Shown: positions 1-4,964 of the stretch, piece by piece
How positions within the stretch are numbered: the first letter of the stretch is position 1
Layout: each line of letters opens with the position of its first letter
Assembly (NCBI GenBank): GCA_020216895.1
Contig: JAIWOM010000104.1
Coordinates: forward strand, 1-5,848
DNA length: 5,848 nt
From: Microcella sp.
GTDB taxonomy: Bacteria > Actinomycetota > Actinomycetes > Actinomycetales > Microbacteriaceae
Direction: 5' to 3'
Notes under the pieces: generated by a model
The model's database searches: none
Seen by the model: the letters and a program-made list of their open reading frames with translations, nothing else
Told to the model about the DNA's origin: nothing
Translations under genes and position numbers: made by a program

Positions 1-20
1 AGAGCGCGGCACACGCCCGG

Positions 21-1418
21 GTGGCCGCCGCCTCCCACCGCCTGCGGCTGCAGCGCGACCGCCGCCGCTTCGAGCGCACCTTCTGGGTGCTCGTGGCCAC
101 CCTCGGCGCCGTGTCGGCCGTGTTCCTGCTGCTCGGCGCCCTCCAGGGGCCGAAGCTGAGCTCGGCGATCGTCGACCCGCAGCGTGTCGTCGAGCAGCCC
201 GGCCAGCAGCTGCGGCTGTTCGCCAACCAGCCGCTCGCCGAGGTCACCGCCGAGCAGGTCACCGTCACGCCGGCCGCGGCGGTCACCACCCTCGTGCAGG
301 ACGACGTGCTCATCGTGCAGTTCGAGCAGCCGCTGCGGGCCGGCACCGAGTACACCGTCGAGGTCACCGAGGTCGGGGCGCTCAGCCGCGACGCCACGAG
401 CACCTTCACCCACCGGTTCACCACGGCGGGATCCACCCTGCTCTACCTCGACCGCGGGGAGACCGTCGACGAGGTGCTGCGGGCCCCGCTGGACGGCGCG
501 GGTCGCGGCGAGGTCGTGTACGCGGCGGAGGGCATCCAGCACATCGCCCCCGTGGAGGGGCTGCTCGTCGTCGCGCGCGACGCCCCCGACGGCACCAGTG
601 TGCTCGAGCTGGTCGCGTCCGACGGCACCGTGCAGACCCTCTCCCTGCCGGAGGGTGCCCAGATCGAGCGTCTCGTGCCGTCGCCGAGCGGAACGCTGCT
701 GGCGATGATCCTGCTCGTGCCCGACCCGGCGCAGGAGGGTGCACGGGTCGAGGCGCTTGCCGCGATCGATCTCGGCACCGAGACGGCCGTCGAGCCGGTT
801 CTCGGTCTCGACGGGGTTCCGGTGCGCGCGATGGCCGCCGAATTCTTGTCGGATGCCCGCACCCTGGTCGTCCACGCCTTCGACACGAGCCTGCTGCGGG
901 TCGAGCTCGCCGACCCGCCCCTGGCGCTGCCGTTCGGCCAGGTGCCGACGATGTACGCCCTGTCGACCGACGGCACGCGGGTCACCGGGGGCGACGGCTT
1001 CGGCGAGGTCGTCGTCGATGTCGCGACCGGCACGGAGGACCGCCTGGTGCCTTCGCTCGTGAACGGGCAGCTGGCCTTCGGGGGCGAAGTGCGGCTCACG
1101 CGCGGCGAGCTGCGCGTGCAGAAGGTGGCCGTGCCCGATGAGACCGGCGGCACGATCGTCTCGCTGCTGATCGCTGACGAGGGCGCGGGGGAGGCCCGGG
1201 TGCTGTTCCGAACGGTCGACGACCGGGGCAGCATCGGCGACTTCGTCCTCTCGCCCAACGACCAGTACGTCGCGGTCGAGGTGACCCCCTCGGTGGCGGA
1301 TGCTCAGCCCGACGGCAGGCCGGTCAACGGCCGCCCGACCAGCGTCACGACGGTCGTCATCGACATCGCCACGGGAGCCGTGGTTCGCACGCTCGAGGGC
1401 TTCGCGCCGCACTTCTGA
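21..1418 (+). CDS. Membrane-anchored extracytoplasmic protein with Ig-like domain and beta-propeller-like C-terminus (hypothetical, possibly 5' partial)
   Basis: I do not recognise a named family over the full length. From the GTG at 21 the product is 465 aa. Residues 1-19 are rich in arginine, and residues 21-41 form one hydrophobic segment (FWVLVATLGAVSAVFLLLGAL). There is no lipobox or cleavage site, so this looks like an uncleaved anchor with the N-terminus inside and the rest outside. Residues about 44-136 resemble a bacterial Ig-like (SbsA/Big_5-type) domain, ending in the RAGTEYTVEV and FTHRFTTA strands. Residues about 137-465 are beta-rich, with repeated pieces such as VPSPSGTLLAMI, LSTDGTRVTGG and LSPNDQYVAVEV that recall WD40/TolB-like propeller blades. 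The GTG has no Shine-Dalgarno sequence in front, and its frame is open to the window edge, so the true start may lie upstream. It converges with the DUF4031 gene. A role in the cell envelope is inferred only from topology. Confidence 0.7.
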   Translation: MAAASHRLRLQRDRRRFERTFWVLVATLGAVSAVFLLLGALQGPKLSSAIVDPQRVVEQPGQQLRLFANQPLAEVTAEQVTVTPAAAVTTLVQDDVLIVQFEQPLRAGTEYTVEVTEVGALSRDATSTFTHRFTTAGSTLLYLDRGETVDEVLRAPLDGAGRGEVVYAAEGIQHIAPVEGLLVVARDAPDGTSVLELVASDGTVQTLSLPEGAQIERLVPSPSGTLLAMILLVPDPAQEGARVEALAAIDLGTETAVEPVLGLDGVPVRAMAAEFLSDARTLVVHAFDTSLLRVELADPPLALPFGQVPTMYALSTDGTRVTGGDGFGEVVVDVATGTEDRLVPSLVNGQLAFGGEVRLTRGELRVQKVAVPDETGGTIVSLLIADEGAGEARVLFRTVDDRGSIGDFVLSPNDQYVAVEVTPSVADAQPDGRPVNGRPTSVTTVVIDIATGAVVRTLEGFAPHF

Positions 1419-1461
1419 GCGGGCGGCGCCCGGGTGCGGCTCGCGATGCCGCGTCGGGGCG
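1419..1461. other. Convergent intergenic spacer with GC-rich hairpins, possible weak bidirectional terminator
   Basis: This 43-bp gap separates two genes that point at each other. It holds a small stem, CGGGC (1420-1424) with GCCCG (1428-1432). It also holds a second stem, GCGGC (1436-1440) with GCCGC (1448-1452), around a 7-nt loop. Neither is followed by a T-run on either strand, so termination here is only suggested by the convergent layout. Confidence 0.3.
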
Positions 1462-1734
1462 CTACAGGCCGCGCTTGGCCCGCTGGCTGACCCTCAGGCC
1501 CGCGGCGTTCAGCCGGGCGACCAGCTCGCGCCCCGTCACGGGCACGGCACCCTGGGCGATGAGCGCCTCGCGGCGGTCCTCCGGGTAGTCGTAGTGGTCG
1601 TGATCGAAGCCGCGCGGAGGGATCCCAGCGGCGACCGCGAAGGCGTGCAGCTCTTCGAGAGAGGTGTCGCTGACCAGGTGGCCCCAGAGTCGACCGTGCG
1701 CGGGCCAGATGGGCTCATCGATCAGCACGGTCAC
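1462..1734 (-). CDS. DUF4031 domain-containing protein
   Basis: This is a 90-aa protein read from a GTG (complement of 1732-1734), beginning MTVLIDEPIWPAHG. The conserved pieces of the actinobacterial DUF4031 family are visible: an N-terminal VLIDEPIWPAHG strand, the HLVSD motif, LEELHAFA, a FDHDHYDYPEDRR segment and a C-terminal AVPVTGRELVARL helix. The biochemical function of the family is unknown. A longer in-frame reading to 1773 would add 13 residues, but the family-like start MTVLID and a -10 motif placed just before it favour the shorter form. There is no usable Shine-Dalgarno sequence; the bases CCAGG directly touch the start codon. The gene is divergent from rplU, and its presence beside the L21 gene is a recurrent actinobacterial arrangement as I recall it. 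Basic residues cluster at the C-terminus (RAKRGL). I see no signal peptide or membrane segment, so it is probably cytoplasmic. Confidence 0.85.
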   Translation of the reverse strand: MTVLIDEPIWPAHGRLWGHLVSDTSLEELHAFAVAAGIPPRGFDHDHYDYPEDRREALIAQGAVPVTGRELVARLNAAGLRVSQRAKRGL

Positions 1735-1741
1735 CCTGGCG

Positions 1742-1747
1742 ATTGTA
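1742..1747 (-). promoter_or_regulatory. -10 element (TACAAT) of a leaderless promoter for the DUF4031 gene
   Basis: On the minus strand TACAAT (complement of 1742-1747) matches the actinobacterial TAnnnT -10 pattern. It lies 7 nt before the GTG whose first base is 1734. Transcription would therefore start at or next to the G of the start codon, giving a leaderless mRNA. No convincing -35 element is present 16-18 nt further upstream, and there is no spaced Shine-Dalgarno sequence, which agrees with leaderless expression. Confidence 0.6.
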
Positions 1748-1782
1748 GGCTGGGGGACGAGCGCGGCCCGCATCGGGCCCGT

Positions 1783-1812
1783 TTGACCCTGACTCTCCGC
1801 GTCGGCTATTCT
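1783..1812 (+). promoter_or_regulatory. Promoter P1 of rplU-rpmA
   Basis: A -35 box TTGACC (1783-1788) and a -10 box TATTCT (1807-1812) are separated by 18 bp, which fits a housekeeping sigma-70/SigA-type promoter. The predicted transcription start is near 1818-1820, giving a leader of about 130 nt before the rplU GTG at 1950. The promoter points away from the DUF4031 promoter, and the two do not overlap. Confidence 0.65.
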
Positions 1813-1840
1813 TGACCGTTGGTGCGCGCTGGGCTATGCC
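1812..1840 (+). promoter_or_regulatory. Possible second promoter P2 of rplU-rpmA
   Basis: A second TTGACC (1812-1817) begins at the last base of the P1 -10 box and is followed 17 bp later by TATGCC (1835-1840). The -10 box lacks the usual final T, so it is weaker than P1. Both units share TTGACC followed by GGCTAT after 14-15 bp, so this may be a decayed copy of P1. Initiation from it would remove the first leader stem-loop. Confidence 0.3.
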
Positions 1841-1949
1841 TGCGCCGACACCCCCAGAATGTCTCCTCGCGGCAGATGTTGCGGTACGAGGAGTTGTCTC
1901 GCGGGACAGCTCCCGGCGAGATTCTTCCCAAACAGAGCAAAGGTGAAAC
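1819..1949 (+). promoter_or_regulatory. Structured 5' leader of the rplU mRNA, candidate ribosomal-protein leader
   Basis: The predicted untranslated leader is about 130 nt and can fold into three consecutive stem-loops. Stem I pairs GCGC 1826-1829 with GCGC 1842-1845, then GGC 1832-1834 with GCC 1838-1840. Stem II pairs CTCCTCG 1863-1869 with CGAGGAG 1887-1893, seven perfect pairs with a 17-nt loop. Stem III pairs TCTCGC 1897-1902 with GCGAGA 1916-1921 and GGGA 1903-1906 with TCCC 1911-1914. That makes ten pairs with one bulged G (1915) and a CAGC loop. An alternative pairing is CTGGG 1829-1833 with CCCAG 1853-1857. The region ends in a single-stranded A-rich stretch with the Shine-Dalgarno sequence AAAGGTG (1939-1945). 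Autoregulation by L21 or another factor is inferred by analogy with known ribosomal-protein leaders; the folds were found by eye. Confidence 0.5.
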
Positions 1950-2258
1950 GTGGTCTACGCAGTTGTGCGCGCCGGTGGGCGGCAGGAGAAGGTCGAGGTC
2001 GGCACGGTCGTCGTCCTCGATCGCATCAAGGCGAGCGAGGATGGCACTATCCAGCTCACCCCCGTGCTGCTCGTCGACGGTGACACGGTCACCACCGACG
2101 CCAAGAAGCTGGCCAAGGTCACCGTGACCGCCGAGGTGCTCGGCGATCTGCGCGGCCCGAAGGTCGTCATCCAGAAGTTCAAGAACAAGACCGGGTACAA
2201 GAAGCGCCAGGGTTTCCGCGCCGACCTGACCCGCGTCAAGATCACCGGCATCAAGTAA
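1950..2258 (+). CDS. rplU: 50S ribosomal protein L21 (bL21)
   Basis: This 102-aa protein is the expected length for bL21, a 23S rRNA-binding protein of the large subunit. The typical start [17 protein letters not shown] is followed by the central beta region ([15 protein letters not shown]). The hallmark C-terminal rRNA-binding segment [17 protein letters not shown] then leads into the LTRVKITGI end. The start is GTG at 1950, preceded by AAAGGTG (1939-1945) at good spacing. Lysine and arginine are dense in the C-terminal third, as expected for RNA contact. It is the first gene of a two-gene transcript with rpmA, 12 bp downstream, and follows a structured leader that may regulate it. I see no anomalies. 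Confidence 0.98.
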   Translation: MVYAVVRAGGRQEKVEVGTVVVLDRIKASEDGTIQLTPVLLVDGDTVTTDAKKLAKVTVTAEVLGDLRGPKVVIQKFKNKTGYKKRQGFRADLTRVKITGIK

Positions 2259-2270
2259 GGAGTCGCGCAC

Positions 2271-2522
2271 ATGGCACACAAGAAGGGCGCATCGTCCACC
2301 CGTAACGGTCGCGACTCGAACCCCCAGTACCTGGGCGTGAAGCGCTTCGGCGGCCAGGTCGTCAAGGCCGGCGAGATCCTCGTCCGCCAGCGCGGCACCC
2401 ACTTCCACCCCGGCGCCAACGTCGGCCGCGGGGGCGACGACACCCTGTTCGCGCTCGCCGCGGGCTCGGTCGAGTTCGGCCAGAAGGGCGGCCGCAAGGT
2501 CGTCAACGTCGTCAGCGCCTGA
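2271..2522 (+). CDS. rpmA: 50S ribosomal protein L27 (bL27)
   Basis: This 83-aa protein has the typical bL27 length. It begins [17 protein letters not shown]; in the ribosome this flexible N-terminal tail reaches toward the peptidyl transferase centre. The core signatures [19 protein letters not shown] and [16 protein letters not shown] are intact. There is no N-terminal cleavable extension of the kind known in Firmicutes, so no processing protease is needed. The Shine-Dalgarno sequence AAGGAG (2257-2262) overlaps the rplU stop codon and sits 8 nt before the ATG, so the two proteins are probably made from one mRNA with coupled translation. A strong terminator follows 22 bp after the stop. Confidence 0.98.
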   Translation: MAHKKGASSTRNGRDSNPQYLGVKRFGGQVVKAGEILVRQRGTHFHPGANVGRGGDDTLFALAAGSVEFGQKGGRKVVNVVSA

Positions 2523-2544
2523 CGCTCGACACACAGATTCCACG

Positions 2545-2574
2545 CGAGGGGGCGGGCTTCGGCCCGCCCCCTCG
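2545..2574 (+). terminator. Strong intrinsic-type terminator after rpmA
   Basis: The arms CGAGGGGGCGGGC (2545-2557) and GCCCGCCCCCTCG (2562-2574) pair perfectly over 13 bp. They enclose a TTCG tetraloop closed by C-G, the very stable cUUCGg type. The tail TCGTTC is only partly T-rich, as is common in high-GC actinobacteria. It should end the rplU-rpmA transcript at least partly and separate it from obg. Confidence 0.85.
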
Positions 2575-2612
2575 TCGTTCCAGCAGCACCGCATAGAGAA
2601 GCACCGATCAGC

Positions 2613-2619
2613 GAGGGGG
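2613..2619 (+). promoter_or_regulatory. Ribosome binding site that selects the obg start
   Basis: GAGGGGG (2613-2619) directly abuts an ATG at 2620 but lies 6 nt before the in-frame ATG at 2626. Only the second spacing is normal for initiation. This supports a protein beginning MAAFVDRV rather than [10 protein letters not shown]. Confidence 0.7.
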
Positions 2620-2625
2620 ATGCCC

Positions 2626-4179
2626 ATGGCCGCGTTCGTCGACCGCGTCACCCTGCACCTGCGCGCCGGCAACGGCGGGCACGGCTGCGTGTCGGTGCGC
2701 CGCGAGAAGTTCAAGCCGCTCGCCGGCCCCGACGGCGGCAACGGCGGTGACGGCGGCGACATCGTGCTCGTCGCCTCCGCGCAGGAGACCACCCTGCTGC
2801 CGTACCACCGCCGCCCGCACCGCTCCAGCGACAACGGCGGCCCCGGCATGGGCGACAACCGCGCGGGCTTCACCGGCGCCGACCTCGAGCTGCCCGTGCC
2901 CGTCGGCACGGTGGTGCGCGACGCCGACGGCACCGAGCTCGCCGACCTGACCGAGCCGGGCATGCGCATCGTCGTCGCGCCGGGCGGCCAGGGCGGTCTC
3001 GGCAACGCGGCCCTGGCCACCACCAAGCGCAAGGCCCCGGGCTTCGCGCTGCTCGGCACGCCCGGCTGGGAGGGCGACGTTCTGCTCGAGCTGAAGACCG
3101 TCGCCGATGTGGCGCTCGTCGGCTACCCGAGCGCGGGCAAGTCGAGCCTCATCGCCGCCATCTCGGCCGCCAAACCGAAGATCGCCGACTACCCCTTCAC
3201 GACCCTGCACCCGAACCTCGGCGTCGTCGAGTCGGGCGAGTCGCGCTTCACGGTCGCCGACGTGCCGGGCCTCATCGAGGGCGCGAGCGAGGGCAAGGGC
3301 CTCGGCCTGGAGTTCCTGCGCCACGTCGAGCGCTGCAGCGCCCTGCTGCACGTGCTCGACTGCGCCACCCTCGAGCCCGGGCGCGACCCGATCAGCGACC
3401 TCGACGTGATCCTGGGCGAGCTGGCGGCGTACCCGGTTCCCGAAGGGCAGCTTCCCCTACTCGAGCGCCCGCAGCTGATCGCCCTCAACAAGGTCGATGT
3501 GCCCGAGGGGCGCGACCTCGCCGCGCTCGTGCGGCCCGAGCTCGAGGAGCGCGGCTACCGCGTGTTCGAGATCAGCGCCGTCAGCCGCGAGGGCCTGCGC
3601 GCCCTCACCTTCGCGCTCGCCGAGATCGTCGAGGCCGATCGCGCCGCGAAGGCCGCCGACGCCGTGGTGCGCGAGCGCATCGTGCTGCGGCCCGCGCCGG
3701 TCAACGAGAAGGACTTCCGGATCGTCGTCGAGGGCGGCAGCGACGGGCCGGTGTACCGCATCCTCGGAGCGAAGCCCGAGCGCTGGGTGCACCAGACCGA
3801 CTTCCGCAACGACGAGGCCGTCGGCTACCTCGCCGACCGGCTCGCCAAGCTCGGCGTCGAGGACGGCCTGTTCGCCGCGGGCGCCGTCGCGGGCGCGACC
3901 GTCGTGATCGGCCCCGGCGACGGCGTCGTCTTCGACTGGGAGCCCACCCTCACCAGCGCCGCCGAGCTGCTCACCGCGCCGCGCGGTACCGACCCGCGCC
4001 TCGACGCGGCCACGCGCCCCTCGACCTCCCAGCGCCGGCAGAGCTACCACGAGCGCATGGACGCCAAGGCGGCGGCCCGTGCCGACCTCGAGGCCGAGCG
4101 CATCGCCGAGCGCGACGCGAGCCGCTGGGACGACGACGACACCGCATCCGCACCAACAGCCGAGGAGGGCGATGACTGA
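2626..4179 (+). CDS. obgE: GTPase Obg/CgtA, ribosome assembly and stress GTPase
   Basis: This 517-aa Obg-family GTPase acts in late 50S subunit assembly. The glycine-rich Obg fold spans about residues 1-158, starting [17 protein letters not shown] and including [11 protein letters not shown] and [16 protein letters not shown]. The G domain has G1 GYPSAGKSS (166-174), switch [13 protein letters not shown] (from 188), G3 DVPGLI (from 212), G4 NKVD (288-291) and G5 SAVSREG (from 317). All key nucleotide-binding residues are present. The OCT domain spans about 362-439 (from DFRIVVEGG to VVFDWEP). A charged tail of roughly 75 residues follows, with [22 protein letters not shown] probably helical and DDDD and EEGDD acidic. 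The start at 2626 is chosen over the ATG at 2620 by ribosome-binding-site spacing and by family alignment. The gene lies after a terminator with no clear promoter, and its last 8 bp overlap proB. Confidence 0.97.
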   Translation: MAAFVDRVTLHLRAGNGGHGCVSVRREKFKPLAGPDGGNGGDGGDIVLVASAQETTLLPYHRRPHRSSDNGGPGMGDNRAGFTGADLELPVPVGTVVRDADGTELADLTEPGMRIVVAPGGQGGLGNAALATTKRKAPGFALLGTPGWEGDVLLELKTVADVALVGYPSAGKSSLIAAISAAKPKIADYPFTTLHPNLGVVESGESRFTVADVPGLIEGASEGKGLGLEFLRHVERCSALLHVLDCATLEPGRDPISDLDVILGELAAYPVPEGQLPLLERPQLIALNKVDVPEGRDLAALVRPELEERGYRVFEISAVSREGLRALTFALAEIVEADRAAKAADAVVRERIVLRPAPVNEKDFRIVVEGGSDGPVYRILGAKPERWVHQTDFRNDEAVGYLADRLAKLGVEDGLFAAGAVAGATVVIGPGDGVVFDWEPTLTSAAELLTAPRGTDPRLDAATRPSTSQRRQSYHERMDAKAAARADLEAERIAERDASRWDDDDTASAPTAEEGDD

Positions 4180-4960
4180 GAGCACGCGTGCCGCCGTGAC
4201 CGCGGCGAAGCGCATCGTGGTGAAGGTCGGCTCGTCGTCGATCAGCGGCGCCAACGCCGGGCAGATCGGCCCGCTCGTCGACGCCCTCGCGGCGGCGCAC
4301 GCCCGCGGCCAGGAGGTCGTGCTGGTGTCGTCGGGCGCCATCGCCACGGGCATCCCGTTCCTCAAGCTCGACGCGCGCCCCACCGATCTCGCCACCCAGC
4401 AGGCGGCGGCGGCCGTGGGGCAGAACGTGCTGATCCACCGCTACCAGGAGAGCCTCGACCGCTACGGCATCGTCGCCGGACAGGTGCTTCTCACCGCGGG
4501 CGACCTCGAGCACGCCACCCCGCGCAGCAACGCTCAGCGGGCCATGGAGCGCCTGCTCGGCCTGCGGATCCTCATCATCGTCAACGAGAACGACACGGTC
4601 GCCACGCAGGAGATCCGCTTCGGCGACAACGACCGCCTCGCCGGGCTCGTCAGCGAGCTGATCGGCGCCGACCTGCTCGTGCTGCTCAGCGACGTCGACG
4701 CGCTCTACACGAAGCCGCCGCACGAGCCGGGCGCCGAGCGCATCGCCGTCGTGCCGCACGACGACGACCTGTCGCGCGTCGAGATCGGCTCGATCGGGGC
4801 CGCGGGCGTGGGCACCGGGGGAGCCAGCACGAAGATCGCCGCGGCCAAGCTGGCCGTCGGCCAGGGGATCCCCGTCGTGCTCACCTCGACCGACAAGGTC
4901 GCCCAGGCCCTCGCCGGGGACCCCGTCGGAACCTGGTTCGAGGCGGCCCCCGTAGACTGA
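4172..4960 (+). CDS. proB: Glutamate 5-kinase, amino-acid-kinase domain only (no PUA domain)
   Basis: The enzyme phosphorylates L-glutamate with ATP to gamma-glutamyl phosphate, the first and usually proline-inhibited step of proline synthesis. The product is 262 aa. Visible kinase motifs are KVGSS (catalytic-type Lys18), VSSGAIATG (52-60), NEND (138-141), GDND (151-154) and GTGGASTK, with Lys221 matching the second catalytic lysine of the family. The protein stops at [11 protein letters not shown], where E. coli ProB (367 aa) would pass into its C-terminal PUA domain. PUA-less forms are known in some bacteria, so this need not be a defect. The ATG at 4172 follows a GGAGG-type ribosome binding site (4163-4168). 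The frame is also open further upstream inside obg, but that part belongs to obg. The start overlaps the obg stop (ATGACTGA), which suggests translational coupling. Confidence 0.96.
   Translation: MTESTRAAVTAAKRIVVKVGSSSISGANAGQIGPLVDALAAAHARGQEVVLVSSGAIATGIPFLKLDARPTDLATQQAAAAVGQNVLIHRYQESLDRYGIVAGQVLLTAGDLEHATPRSNAQRAMERLLGLRILIIVNENDTVATQEIRFGDNDRLAGLVSELIGADLLVLLSDVDALYTKPPHEPGAERIAVVPHDDDLSRVEIGSIGAAGVGTGGASTKIAAAKLAVGQGIPVVLTSTDKVAQALAGDPVGTWFEAAPVD
4953..4958 (+). promoter_or_regulatory. -10 element (TAGACT) of a possible leaderless promoter for proA
   Basis: TAGACT fits the actinobacterial TAnnnT -10 pattern and lies 6 nt before the proA ATG at 4965, so transcription could begin at the A of the start codon. 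The hexamer sits in the last codons of proB and shares a base with its stop codon. There is no Shine-Dalgarno sequence in the 20 nt before the proA ATG, which supports leaderless expression. No good -35 box is visible. Confidence 0.5.
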
Positions 4961-4964
4961 CGGC

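Noticed and set aside
443..1258. 271-codon open frame on the minus strand opposite the first gene
   Set aside because: Its composition is Ser/Arg/Thr-rich with no domain signature, typical of the shadow frames produced by high GC at third codon positions. The plus-strand protein has a coherent anchor and domain layout.
1420..1455. Hairpins between the convergent genes as a firm intrinsic terminator
   Set aside because: The stems are short and lack a T-rich tail on both strands, so they are listed only as a low-confidence spacer feature.
1300..1815. 171-codon plus-strand open frame over the end of the first gene and the DUF4031 gene
   Set aside because: It overlaps a better-supported gene end and lies antisense to a recognised DUF4031 protein. 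There is no ribosome binding site or domain.
1806..3059. 417-codon minus-strand open frame across the leader, rplU, rpmA and the start of obg
   Set aside because: It runs antisense to three certain genes, through their terminator and leader, and encodes a low-complexity Pro/Ser/Arg then Ala/Asp/Leu-rich product.
4079..4171. Upstream in-frame extension of proB into obg
   Set aside because: The extra 31 residues are translated from obg coding sequence in another frame. The ATG at 4172 has a ribosome binding site and gives the family-typical N-terminus.
4928..4956. GGAAC (4928-4932) as a -35 box of an ECF sigma promoter for proA
   Set aside because: No matching GTT-type -10 box lies at the required distance. 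The SigA-like TAGACT explains the position better.
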